Source: Thermohalobaculum sp039033215 (lineage in GTDB: Bacteria; Pseudomonadota; Alphaproteobacteria; Rhodobacterales; Rhodobacteraceae). Taken from it: a stretch of DNA of 64,000 bases. Location of the stretch: contig JBCCDA010000005.1 in the NCBI GenBank assembly GCA_039033215.1, positions 1 through 64,000 of the forward strand, in the 5' to 3' direction. Below the pieces are notes generated by a model that worked only from the letters and a program-made list of their open reading frames with translations, did not search any database and was not told where the DNA came from. A program made the position numbers and the translations under genes. Shown here one piece after another: positions 8,489 through 16,475 of this stretch. Numbering within the stretch: position 1 is the stretch's first letter; the number at the start of each line of letters is the position of its first letter.

Positions 8489-8614
8489 ATGGGACCGAAG
8501 TGGCTTGGATGGGTGGCGTTCCTGGTACTGGCCATGCTGATCGGCGTGACCTCGTGTAACGCCGGGTTCGGCGGTGCTGACGGACCGTCCACCGGCCAGG
8601 AGACGGCGCAATGA
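8489..8614 (+). CDS. Very small predicted lipoprotein or membrane peptide
   Basis: 41 aa from ATG 8489 (MGPKWLGWVAFLVLAML). A hydrophobic stretch runs into VTSC, which fits a lipobox and would leave a roughly 24-residue mature peptide. The stop overlaps the start of the xpaC-like gene in an ATGA, so it would be translated just before it. There is a GGGGGG run before the ATG but no perfect ribosome site. It could instead be a leader peptide that couples translation. Only the coupling, the hydrophobic stretch and the lipobox support it. Confidence 0.5.
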   Translation: MGPKWLGWVAFLVLAMLIGVTSCNAGFGGADGPSTGQETAQ

Positions 8615-9537
8615 ACGCCAAACGGTTCGGCGGCGCGCACAGTCCCGGTGGAGATCCGACCGGCGACAAACCCGGTCAGCCCGCTCCCAACAAGTTCCGC
8701 GGCCGCAAGGCGCGGTCGGTCGACGTGCGCTCGATCCTCATGTTTGTCCTCCCGACACCACTGCTGTTCGCCGCCTTCGGGGCGATGGGGTCCGGGAACG
8801 GCTTGCGCCTGGTCGGCTTCCTGCTGTCCTATCTCAGCCTGATGCTTGGGGCGTGGATGCTGCGCGAGGGCCAGCGGGCACAGGCCGCCTATGACGAGCG
8901 CACCATCGCCCGCCCGCCTTTCCCCCGCAAGATCACCGCCGCCGTGCTGGCCGGGATCGGCGTCTTCCTCGCCTATTGGCTCGGCAACGCACCGGACGGG
9001 CTGGGGGCAGCAATCGGCACCTACCTCCAGGCAACCATATTCGGGCTGGTCGCGGCGGGCGCCCATCTCATGGCCTTCGGGCTGGACCCGTTGCGCTCGA
9101 AGGGGGCGACCAGCGCGATCCACCAGGCCGAGGCCGAGCGGGTCGCCGAAGCGCTCGACCGGGCCGAAGAGAAGCTCAAGAACATCGAGAGCCTGGCGCA
9201 CCAGCTGCGTGACCGCGACATCGACGCCCGTGTGACCAAACTGAACGCGACCGTGCGCGACATGATCTCGATCGTCGAGAAGGACCCGCGCGATCTCTCC
9301 CGCGCCCGGCGCTATCTGGGCGTCTACCTCAAGGGGGCCGAGGACGCGACGCGCAAGTACGCCGAGAACCACGCCCGCCTGAACGACCCCCAGATCCGCA
9401 CGGACTACCTGGATCTGCTCACCGACCTCGAGGCCAGCTTCGGGCGGGGCCGCGAGACCCTGCTGATCGACGACCGCAATGATCTCGAAGTCGAGATCGA
9501 GGTGCTGCGCGACCGGCTGGGCCAGGAAAGGGCCTGA
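8611..9537 (+). CDS. XpaC-family (5-bromo-4-chloroindolyl phosphate hydrolysis) membrane protein
   Basis: 308 aa. The disordered basic N-terminus (1-40) is followed by two pairs of transmembrane segments (about 41-60, 64-84, 107-124 and 133-157). A long charged cytosolic helical/coiled-coil part follows (about 165-308), including AEAERVAEALDRAEEKLKNI and KDPRDLSRARRYLGVYLKG. The C-terminal part is the XpaC domain, whose old name reflects a phenotype rather than a proven phosphatase. XpaC and TelA are frequently neighbours, as here (telA two genes downstream). Role probably in membrane or anion stress; mechanism unknown. Start ATG overlaps the previous stop. Confidence 0.8.
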   Translation: MNAKRFGGAHSPGGDPTGDKPGQPAPNKFRGRKARSVDVRSILMFVLPTPLLFAAFGAMGSGNGLRLVGFLLSYLSLMLGAWMLREGQRAQAAYDERTIARPPFPRKITAAVLAGIGVFLAYWLGNAPDGLGAAIGTYLQATIFGLVAAGAHLMAFGLDPLRSKGATSAIHQAEAERVAEALDRAEEKLKNIESLAHQLRDRDIDARVTKLNATVRDMISIVEKDPRDLSRARRYLGVYLKGAEDATRKYAENHARLNDPQIRTDYLDLLTDLEASFGRGRETLLIDDRNDLEVEIEVLRDRLGQERA

Positions 9538-9539
9538 AC

Positions 9540-10010
9540 ATGACGGGCGCCCAGCTCTCTTACGCGCTGATCGCGCTGATCGGTGGGGCGGCCGTGCCGT
9601 TCCTCGCTTCGATCAACGCCGCCTACGGACAACAGATCGGTTCTGTCTGGCTCGCGGGCATGACACTCTGTGTCGTCGCGTTGATCTCGGTCGCCGCCGT
9701 GGGCGCAGTGGCGGGCCTGCCGCCGTTGTCGTCCGTGGCCGGGGGCAAATGGTGGCACTACACCGCCGGCTGCTTCTTTGCGGTCTACGTCGTCTCGATC
9801 ACTTACGTTGCACCGAAGATCGGGCTGGCCAACGCCATTATCCTGGTCGTCGTCGCGCAGATCTTCACCGCCGTGATCATCGACCACTTCGGACTACTGG
9901 GCCAGAAGGTCACCCCAATCGACTGGAAGCGCGCGCTGGGCGTTGCGTTCCTCATCGTGGGCGTCGCGCTCGCCCGCTCCCAACCCTCCCCCCCGGGGGT
10001 ATCCGGCTAG
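9540..10010 (+). CDS. YdcZ/DUF606-type DMT-superfamily transporter (short form)
   Basis: 156 aa with five hydrophobic segments. The N-terminal QLSYALIALIGGAAVPFLAS and INAAYGQQIGS and the C-terminal WKRALGVAFLIVGVALARS are the pattern of the DUF606 (YdcZ) family, half-size drug/metabolite-type transporters with five helices that probably function as dimers. It starts 2 nt after the xpaC-like stop and is followed within 46 nt by telA, so it belongs to the same transcription unit. Its substrate is unknown. Its place inside an XpaC-TelA pair is the notable point. Confidence 0.8.
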   Translation: MTGAQLSYALIALIGGAAVPFLASINAAYGQQIGSVWLAGMTLCVVALISVAAVGAVAGLPPLSSVAGGKWWHYTAGCFFAVYVVSITYVAPKIGLANAIILVVVAQIFTAVIIDHFGLLGQKVTPIDWKRALGVAFLIVGVALARSQPSPPGVSG

Positions 10011-10056
10011 GCCACGCCACCAGACGCGGGCCCGCCGACAGACAGGAGGACTTCCC

Positions 10057-11226
10057 ATGGACACAACGCAGGAAAAGGCCACCGCGCTCGCCGAGCAGAG
10101 CAAGGAACTGGTCGAGGTCTTGGCAGATCCGGTGGCCGACCTCGTGCCCTACGAAGGTGCCGTTCCCGAAACGAAGGCCGAGATCGACCGGCGTATCGCC
10201 GAGCTGGACATGTCCGACACGCAGACGATCATCAAGTTCGGCTCGGGCGCTCAGATGGAACTGACCGCGCTGTCGGACCAGATGCTCGACGGTGTGCGCA
10301 ACAAGGACCTTGGCCCCGCGGGCGATGCGCTGCGCAACATGGTGGGCACGATCCGCGGCTTTGATACGTCCGAGCTCGATCCCGGAGCCAAGCAGTCCTG
10401 GTGGCGCAAGCTCTTCGGGATGTCGGCCCCGATCCACGATTTCGTGGCCAAGTACGAAGGCGTGCGCGGTCAGATCGATGCGATCACCGACGAATTGCTG
10501 GACCACGAAACGGTGCTCCTGAAAGACGTCAAGATGCTCGACAAGCTCTACGAGCGGACGCTGAATTTCTACAACGAGCTGGGCCTCTACATCGCCGCGG
10601 GCGAGGCGAAGCTGCACGAACTCGACACCGTCGTCATCCCCAAGGAAGAGGCGGATGTGCAGGACGAGACGAAGGACTCGATCCTCGAGGCGCAGGAGGT
10701 CCGCGATATCCGGGCCGCCCGCGACGAGCTTGAACGCCGTGTGCACGACATGAAGCTGACCCGTCAGGTCACCATGCAGTCGCTGCCATCGATCCGGCTG
10801 GTGCAGGAGAACGACAAGTCACTCATCAACAAGATCAATTCGACCATGGTCAACACGGTGCCGCTCTGGAAGAACCAGCTCTCGATCGCGCTGGCCACCT
10901 TCCGCTCACGCGAAGCGGGGCGTGTCGTCAAGGAAGCAAACGACCTCACGAACGACCTGCTGACCTCGAACGCGGACATGCTGCGCCAGTCGAACGCCGA
11001 GGTGCGCGCACAGATCGAACGTGGTGTCTTCGACATCGAAGCGGTCAAACAGGCCAACGCACAGGTGATCGCGACGATCGAGGACAGCTTGCGGATCGCG
11101 GACGAAGGCAAGGCCAAGCGCGCCGCCGCCGAGAAGGAGCTCGTGCAGATGGAGGAGGAGCTCAAGCAAACCCTCGCCGCCGCCAGCGCCCGGCCGGCAG
11201 CGCCGGCGGAAGGACCCGCGGCCTGA
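10057..11226 (+). CDS. telA: TelA-family (toxic anion resistance) protein
   Basis: 389 aa, soluble and almost wholly helical. Family stretches include FGSGAQMELTALSDQML, the WWRKLFG block and VLLKDVKMLDKLYERTLNFY, then ISPEE-equivalent LTRQVTMQSLPSIRLVQENDK and VPLWKNQLSIAL. TelA/KlaA proteins are linked with tellurite and other envelope stresses, but the biochemical action is unknown. The start is ATG 10057, behind AGGAGGA at 10044-10050; the longer open frame is not used. An Ala-rich tail closes the protein. Co-transcribed with XpaC and the DMT gene. Confidence 0.88.
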   Translation: MDTTQEKATALAEQSKELVEVLADPVADLVPYEGAVPETKAEIDRRIAELDMSDTQTIIKFGSGAQMELTALSDQMLDGVRNKDLGPAGDALRNMVGTIRGFDTSELDPGAKQSWWRKLFGMSAPIHDFVAKYEGVRGQIDAITDELLDHETVLLKDVKMLDKLYERTLNFYNELGLYIAAGEAKLHELDTVVIPKEEADVQDETKDSILEAQEVRDIRAARDELERRVHDMKLTRQVTMQSLPSIRLVQENDKSLINKINSTMVNTVPLWKNQLSIALATFRSREAGRVVKEANDLTNDLLTSNADMLRQSNAEVRAQIERGVFDIEAVKQANAQVIATIEDSLRIADEGKAKRAAAEKELVQMEEELKQTLAAASARPAAPAEGPAA

Positions 11227-11313
11227 CCCAAAGAAAGTCCCGGGCATTGACGTGCTCGGGGCTTACCCCTCACAATTGCGCAGATCTGCAACGAGTTCAC
11301 GAGGGGAGTAACC

Positions 11314-11715
11314 ATGGGTTTTGCAGAAGCCGTCAAAACCGCCATCTTCAAGCGCTATGCGGACTTCCAGGGTCGATCCAGGAGATCCGAGTTCTGGTTC
11401 TTCTTTCTGTTCAACGTGATCCTTAGCTTCGGCGGCCAACTGATTGTCGGGTTGTTTGCAGCAGCCGTTCCGCTAATAGGCGCGATTCTGGCGATCCTTC
11501 TGATGATCATCTCGCTGGGACTGATCATCCCGGGCATAGCGCTTCTGATCCGGCGGCTGCACGATCTGGACAAGTCAGGCTGGTGGATCCTGATCTTCCT
11601 GATCCCGCTCGTGAATCTGATCATGATGTTGATCTGGTTCACCCAGAAGGGAACCGAGGGCGACAACCGGTTCGGGCCCGACCCGACGGGCGACGTCGCA
11701 GCGCGCTTCGCCTGA
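11314..11715 (+). CDS. DUF805 membrane protein
   Basis: 133 aa. The typical DUF805 opening is present: a short amphipathic helix then FQGRSRRSEFWFFFLFN, followed by three or four transmembrane segments and the conserved IRRLHDLDKSGWWIL motif. Near the C-terminus KGTEGDNRFGPDP is the family's GxxGxNxYGxDP-like ending. Ribosome site GAGGGGAG lies 8 nt before the ATG. It follows telA by 87 nt and is closed by a good terminator. Function unknown; often found near stress and phage-related membrane genes. Confidence 0.9.
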   Translation: MGFAEAVKTAIFKRYADFQGRSRRSEFWFFFLFNVILSFGGQLIVGLFAAAVPLIGAILAILLMIISLGLIIPGIALLIRRLHDLDKSGWWILIFLIPLVNLIMMLIWFTQKGTEGDNRFGPDPTGDVAARFA

Positions 11716-11725
11716 CCGGACCACC

Positions 11726-11754
11726 GGCGCCCGGAGCGTTCGGGCGCCGCTTTT
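11726..11754 (+). terminator. Rho-independent terminator after DUF805 gene
   Basis: Perfect 8-bp stem GGCGCCCG / CGGGCGCC with a 7-nt loop (11734-11740), followed within two bases by TTTT (11751-11754). It starts 10 nt after the DUF805 stop and marks the end of the xpaC-telA transcription unit. Confidence 0.8.
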
Positions 11755-11868
11755 GACAGAAGTCGAACCTTCTCATGGCCTCATGCATCGGTGACATAGG
11801 CGCTGGGGTCGTTGACGCAGTGTGTCGGGCCGGATAACGCGTCGCCATATTTCAGCATGGAGCGATTT

Positions 11869-12762
11869 ATGGCCGACGATCTGATCCAACCGCGCCCCGC
11901 CTCGGAGCGCCCGGCCCTGGGGTTTGGCACCGTGATGAACGCGGCCTTCGCTCTGCCGTTCCGGCATTTGGGCGCCATGTCGAGCGTCATCATCGTCTAC
12001 GCGCTGCTTAACGCGGCTGCGGTTTGGCTGCTGTTGGACAGGTTCGGCGACACCTCGTCGGACATGTCGCTGCCGGGTGGGCTGGACTCGCTAGAACCCT
12101 TCGGCGTTTTTGGTGAAGCAGCGGGTTACTTCGTCGCCGTATTCATCGTCGACTCTCTGATCAACGCATTTGCACTCGCCGCCTTGACGACCCACTACGT
12201 GTCCGCGGCACACAGCAGATCGCCTGCGATCGCGACAACGCTTCAGATGGGCGTTCGCCGGCTGCCGCAAGTGTTCCTGGTAGTCTTGATCTGCTCGACG
12301 CTGTTTGTCTTTGCGGTCGCTTCGATCCCGCTGATCTTGTGGTCGACATTGCCATCGGCGCTGATCCTTCTCAGCCTCGTCGTCATCGCACAGATCGTGG
12401 TCTTCTTCGCCGTTTCGGTTCCAGTGGCGGCGGTCGAGGGCCGCTTGCTCGGCGCGTTCACCCGATCGGTCTATCTGACGCGGGGGTACCGGTTCTCCCT
12501 GCTCTGGTTCCACATCGTGTTCTTTCTCTTGTTCATGGTGATCACGGCGGTGATCAGTCTTGTGGCGTTGGCGCCATTGGCACTTGTCGGGGGAGACGGC
12601 ATCTCCTCGTTCACAACCATCGCCTTTGCATCCAACCTCCTCGAAGGAGTTGTCACCGGGGTGACCTATGCAATCGTCGCAGGCTTCTCATCGGCGCTGT
12701 ATCTCCGCCTCCGCGAGATCAAGGAAGGTGGGACAGGCGGGCTGGAGACCGTGTTCGAGTAG
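11869..12762 (+). CDS. Polytopic membrane protein, unrecognised family
   Basis: 297 aa from ATG 11869 (MADDLIQPRP), preceded by GGAG at 11859-11862; ATGs at 11857 and 11812 are in frame but have no better site. An N-terminal cytosolic stretch contains FGTVMNAAFALPFRHLG. About six hydrophobic segments follow, with a repeated amphipathic LGAFTRSVYLTRGYR loop. The organisation resembles the membrane domain found beside glycerophosphodiesterase and in other DUF proteins, but I cannot assign it. It lies between the telA unit and the DUF2927 cluster. Complete; function unknown. Confidence 0.65.
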   Translation: MADDLIQPRPASERPALGFGTVMNAAFALPFRHLGAMSSVIIVYALLNAAAVWLLLDRFGDTSSDMSLPGGLDSLEPFGVFGEAAGYFVAVFIVDSLINAFALAALTTHYVSAAHSRSPAIATTLQMGVRRLPQVFLVVLICSTLFVFAVASIPLILWSTLPSALILLSLVVIAQIVVFFAVSVPVAAVEGRLLGAFTRSVYLTRGYRFSLLWFHIVFFLLFMVITAVISLVALAPLALVGGDGISSFTTIAFASNLLEGVVTGVTYAIVAGFSSALYLRLREIKEGGTGGLETVFE

Positions 12763-12904
12763 ACGGACCCCAGGATCATACCGGATCGGGACGCGTACGA
12801 ACCGGTCGGACGTCTGACTATCTGCCAGGGCAGCTCAAGAGGTTTCCCAACGGAGCCGCGGCTTGCCACACTCGCCCGTCGGCAGGGATGATTCGGATGC
12901 AGCG

Positions 12905-13768
12905 ATGGCGAAGACATGGGCGTTGGCCGTCGCGGGGGTGGCCGCGCTGATGGGTTGCGCCGATGGCGACCGGTCCGGGGTCTACCGCGATCTCGCCGCG
13001 GATCTCGAGGCACGCGGCCATCTTCGGACAGACGCAGCACCTGCCGATGCCCCCTTCACCGCCGAGGACCTGACCCGGGCTTTCGAACGGGTGGCGTTTT
13101 CCTACGAGTTCACGTTCCGTGACGGGCGCAAGGTCGAGGGGCCGATCGCCCGGCCCCTGAAACGCTGGCAGGGAACAGTCGGCTACCGGTTGATCGGCGA
13201 CGGCGTGAGGGAGGCGGACCGCCTGGAGATCGCGGCGCTCTTTGACCGGCTCGCGACGCTGACGGGACTCACTTTCCGCGTCGTCACCGCCCGGGAGCAC
13301 ATGCTGATCTCCATCGCAACGCCCGAAGGCCGGCGCGAGATAAGCCAGGGCTTCGCGGACGCCGGGCAGGACGTGTACCGAGTGCACTATGACACTTGGC
13401 GACGCTCGCCGGGCTGGACATGCGGCGCGGTCACATCGGTGTCGACCGCCGACCCCAACCGTCTGATGCATGCCCACATCTTCCTGGGCGCGGAGGCCAA
13501 AGGCATCATCCGCAGTGGATGTCTGCACGAAGAGATCGTGCAAGCGCTCGGCCTCACCGATGACGACCCCGACGCGCGGCCGTCGATCTTCAATGACGAT
13601 CAGGAGTTCGCGCTTCTGACCATGCACGACGAGCTGTTGCTGCGCGTGCTCTATGACCCCCGCCTGCAGCCCGGGATGAGCGCGGCGGAAGCGGTGCCGA
13701 TTGCGCGGCGCCTCTTTGCCGAATTGACAGCAGCCAACGCAATCCCCTTGTACCCAGTGACACAATAG
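12905..13768 (+). CDS. DUF2927 lipoprotein, paralogue 1 of 4
   Basis: 287 aa from ATG 12905. The signal peptide ends in lipobox LMGC, so it is a predicted periplasmic lipoprotein. Family landmarks: LRTDAAPADAPFTAEDLTRAF near the N-terminus and, near the C-terminus, a Cys followed by HEEIVQALGL, RPSIFNDDQEFALLT, HDELLLRVLYDP and the PGM turn. In place of a metzincin HExxHxxGxxH helix it has E-E-x-x-Q-x-x-G-x-x-D. It has the family's double Cys (SPGWTCGAV and SGCLHEE), possibly a disulfide. First of four tandem homologues, with about 85 nt before the next. No activity has been shown for this family to my knowledge. Confidence 0.85.
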   Translation: MAKTWALAVAGVAALMGCADGDRSGVYRDLAADLEARGHLRTDAAPADAPFTAEDLTRAFERVAFSYEFTFRDGRKVEGPIARPLKRWQGTVGYRLIGDGVREADRLEIAALFDRLATLTGLTFRVVTAREHMLISIATPEGRREISQGFADAGQDVYRVHYDTWRRSPGWTCGAVTSVSTADPNRLMHAHIFLGAEAKGIIRSGCLHEEIVQALGLTDDDPDARPSIFNDDQEFALLTMHDELLLRVLYDPRLQPGMSAAEAVPIARRLFAELTAANAIPLYPVTQ

Positions 13769-13852
13769 GCCGCGGATCGCCCGCCAAGGCTTCCCCAGCG
13801 CCGCATACGCACTAGACTGACAACAGTTGTTCATGGACCGGATCCCGCCCCG

Positions 13853-14698
13853 ATGCCCTTCAGCCCCGTGATCCGCGCACCTGCCCTTCTCACGGCGCTA
13901 GCGTTGCTCGGCGGTTGCGCCCTCGGCACGGCGGATCCGGCAGCCGGGACCGGCGGCCAAGGTCTTTTCCGGACAGACCGCACACCGGCCGATGCGCCGT
14001 ACACGAGCGCGGACCTCGTTCGAAACTTCAGCCGTATCGCCTTCGGGGTGGAGCCTGCGATCAACAAGGGCAGCACGCAGTCGGATTTCCTGCGCCGCTG
14101 GCAAAGCCCCGTGCGCTGGCGCTTGCATGCCCGGGATCCCGCCGAACTTGCTGCAGACGAGGATCTGAGTGCGACGGCGACCCGCATCGCGGCCGCGACC
14201 GGTCACGACATCGCCCCCGCCGCCCCGGGCACAGCGGCAAATCTGGATATCTGGTTGCTGGCGCAGGGCGACTTTCCCGCCGCCCTGGACTGGGCCCGGT
14301 TGAGCCGCCCCGGGCGCAACAGAGCCAGCCTGATCCGGGACTTTCGGGTGAGCGGCCTTCCCTGCTTCAGCCAGTTCAGCTATCGGGTACGCCCGGGCGT
14401 TGACCTTCCGCGCGGGACAATCACCTATGCGCTGGTGCTCGTTCGCAAGGGCATGGATCGTCTCTACCGCCAGTCCTGCTTCGAGGAGGAACTGGCCCAG
14501 GTCATCGGACTCACCAACGACGATAACCGGGTGCGCCCGTCGATCTTCAACGACGACGAGGAGTTCGTTCTTCTGACCTCCCACGACGAGGCCCTGCTCA
14601 GTCTGCTCTACCACCCAAGCCTTCGCCCCGGCATGGCACCGGACGAGGCGCTGCCCATCATCGAGGCGCTGCTCGCTGGCAAGGACACCTGGCCATGA
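13853..14698 (+). CDS. DUF2927 lipoprotein, paralogue 2 of 4
   Basis: 281 aa. Signal peptide with lipobox LGGC (LALLGGCALG), so a predicted periplasmic lipoprotein. It contains FRTDRTPADAPYTSADLVRNF at the N-terminus and the C-terminal block EEELAQVIGLTNDD, RPSIFNDDEEFVLLTS, HDEALLSLLYHP, RPGM. The zincin-like helix reads E-E-x-x-Q-x-x-G-x-x-N. Its stop overlaps the start of paralogue 3 in an ATGA, so the two are coupled. Closest in sequence to paralogue 3 (both share FGVEPxIN), suggesting the latest duplication. Function unknown. Confidence 0.85.
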   Translation: MPFSPVIRAPALLTALALLGGCALGTADPAAGTGGQGLFRTDRTPADAPYTSADLVRNFSRIAFGVEPAINKGSTQSDFLRRWQSPVRWRLHARDPAELAADEDLSATATRIAAATGHDIAPAAPGTAANLDIWLLAQGDFPAALDWARLSRPGRNRASLIRDFRVSGLPCFSQFSYRVRPGVDLPRGTITYALVLVRKGMDRLYRQSCFEEELAQVIGLTNDDNRVRPSIFNDDEEFVLLTSHDEALLSLLYHPSLRPGMAPDEALPIIEALLAGKDTWP

Positions 14699-15534
14699 GG
14701 GCGTTGATGCTGGTCGCTCTGCTCGCGCTCGCGGGGTGTGCGCCGACCATGACCGGTGAGGACTGGCGCGCCTGGGAGCGCCAGACGATCAGCAACGGCA
14801 ACCTGCGTACGGACCGCGATCCCGTCGATGCGCCCTACACCAATCGCGACCTGCTGCGCCATTTCGATCTGATCGCCTTCGGGGTCGAACCCGATATCAA
14901 CGATGGGCGCACCCGGCTTGACCGCGTCGAGCGATGGGAAGAACCCATTCGCTGGTGGCTCTTCGCCAATGGCGCGGAGCAGGGCGCTGCCCGCCGCGAA
15001 GTGAACGAGACCTTCGCCCGCATAGCGACGGCGACCGGCCTCGACATTGCCGAGGCGTCTTCGGCGGACATCTCCAACATCGATATCTGGTTCCTTGGCC
15101 CCGACGACTATGACCCTGCCAAGTCCTGGGCACGCCAGGTGCTCGGCGCCGAGGAGGAAGACCTGATCGAGAGCTTCCGGACGTTTGGCAACATCCCCTG
15201 CATGGGCCGAATCCTGACCCGTTCGGTGCCCGGCGAGGGCGGACCCGCGGGCGCCCACCTCTATGCCCTGATCCTGATCCGCACGGGGTTCAGCGACCTC
15301 TTTCGTCTGAGCTGCATCGAGGAAGAACTGGTGCAGGCCACCGGGCTCGGCAATGACGACGACAGCGTTCGCCCCTCTATCTTCAACGATGACGAGGAGT
15401 TCGCGCTGCTGACCCGGCACGACGAATGGCTGCTCCGGCTGCTTTACCATCCGCGCCTGCAGGCGGGCATGCCCTACGAGCGGGCAATCCTGGTCGCCCA
15501 AGAGGCGCTGGAGGAGATGAGGCCCGGGCAATGA
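14695..15534 (+). CDS. DUF2927 lipoprotein, paralogue 3 of 4
   Basis: 279 aa. Short signal peptide with lipobox LAGC (residues 12-15), then LRTDRDPVDAPYTNRDLLRHF. It shares FGVEPDINDG and the block C-I-EEELVQATGLGNDD, RPSIFNDDEEFALLT, HDEWLLRLLYHP with its neighbours (motif at 15319-15360). A predicted outer- or inner-membrane-anchored periplasmic protein. Both ends overlap neighbours by ATGA (14695 and 15531), indicating co-translation with paralogues 2 and 4. No intact metal-binding His triad, so a catalytic zincin role is unlikely. Role unknown. Confidence 0.85.
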   Translation: MRALMLVALLALAGCAPTMTGEDWRAWERQTISNGNLRTDRDPVDAPYTNRDLLRHFDLIAFGVEPDINDGRTRLDRVERWEEPIRWWLFANGAEQGAARREVNETFARIATATGLDIAEASSADISNIDIWFLGPDDYDPAKSWARQVLGAEEEDLIESFRTFGNIPCMGRILTRSVPGEGGPAGAHLYALILIRTGFSDLFRLSCIEEELVQATGLGNDDDSVRPSIFNDDEEFALLTRHDEWLLRLLYHPRLQAGMPYERAILVAQEALEEMRPGQ

Positions 15535-16424
15535 GGGCTCTTGGCGTAGCGGGTATGCTTCTTCTCGCGGGCTGCGCCAGCAATCCCGGGTTTCCCGATA
15601 GTGATTATTGGCGCGTGCAGGCAGCGTTGTTGCAGGACAACGGACTGCTCCGCTCCGAACGTGCGCCGGCCGATGCGCCCTTCAACAACGCGGATATCGC
15701 CGAGGCCTTCCGCCGGATCATGTTCTACGACGAATACGCGCTGGAAGACGGGCGCTTCGTAGAGCGCCAGGTGCCCAGGCTGTTGGAGAAGTTCGAGGGC
15801 CCGGTGACGGTCAGCCTGCAGGGCAACGCAATCCGCCCGACGGACCGGCGCCAGTTGGGGACTATGCTCGCACGGTTGCGCCGTGCCACCGGCCTGCAGA
15901 TCACAGAGACGCCCGAGCTTGACGAGGCCAGCGTCATCGTGAGCATGCTGGATGCCGTTGGGCGGCGCGGCCTTGCTGACGCGTTGTCGACGAAACCCAC
16001 CTGGCAAGGCGTCGCCGATGAGTTGCGCGGGGACTTGGGTGGTGCGGTCTGCGTGGCCTACTCGCTGACGAACGATACCGACGCAGGCGGCCTGCGCTAT
16101 CTGATCGTCATTCCGGACGAGCTGCGCGGACTGATGCGGCAGAGCTGTATCGAAGAGGAGATCGGCCAGGCCTTCGGTCCATCGGCCGATTGGGATGGCG
16201 CTCGCCCCTCGGTCTTCAACGACGACGAGGAGTTCGCGCTGCTGACCGAGCATGACGAGTGGTTGCTGCGGATCCTCTACGACGCCCGCCTGCGCCCGGG
16301 GATGACAGAAGCCGAGGGGATGCCGATTGCCCGGCGCATCCTCGCCGAGCTGCGCCCGGACGGTGCCGGCCCCGTCAAGCGACTCAGCGATCGGAGACGT
16401 GAAACCGACGACACAATGCAGTAG
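15531..16424 (+). CDS. DUF2927 lipoprotein, paralogue 4 of 4
   Basis: 297 aa. Lipobox LAGC in GMLLLAGCASN, then LRSERAPADAPFNNADIAEAF. The C-terminal block is the most diverged: EEEIGQAFGPSADWD, then RPSVFNDDEEFALLTEHDEWLLRILYD and RPGM. An extra Arg-rich tail of about 20 residues follows the PGM region. ATG 15531 overlaps the stop of paralogue 3; the longer open frame from 15426 is rejected because it would bury the signal peptide. The next gene, an SPFH protein, starts 52 nt later, so lipoproteins and SPFH protein are likely in one transcript. Confidence 0.85.
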   Translation: MRALGVAGMLLLAGCASNPGFPDSDYWRVQAALLQDNGLLRSERAPADAPFNNADIAEAFRRIMFYDEYALEDGRFVERQVPRLLEKFEGPVTVSLQGNAIRPTDRRQLGTMLARLRRATGLQITETPELDEASVIVSMLDAVGRRGLADALSTKPTWQGVADELRGDLGGAVCVAYSLTNDTDAGGLRYLIVIPDELRGLMRQSCIEEEIGQAFGPSADWDGARPSVFNDDEEFALLTEHDEWLLRILYDARLRPGMTEAEGMPIARRILAELRPDGAGPVKRLSDRRRETDDTMQ

Positions 16425-16475
16425 GGTACTCGCAACGACCCCGAGAGGTCGCGCGAAGACAACGGAGTAAAGTAC

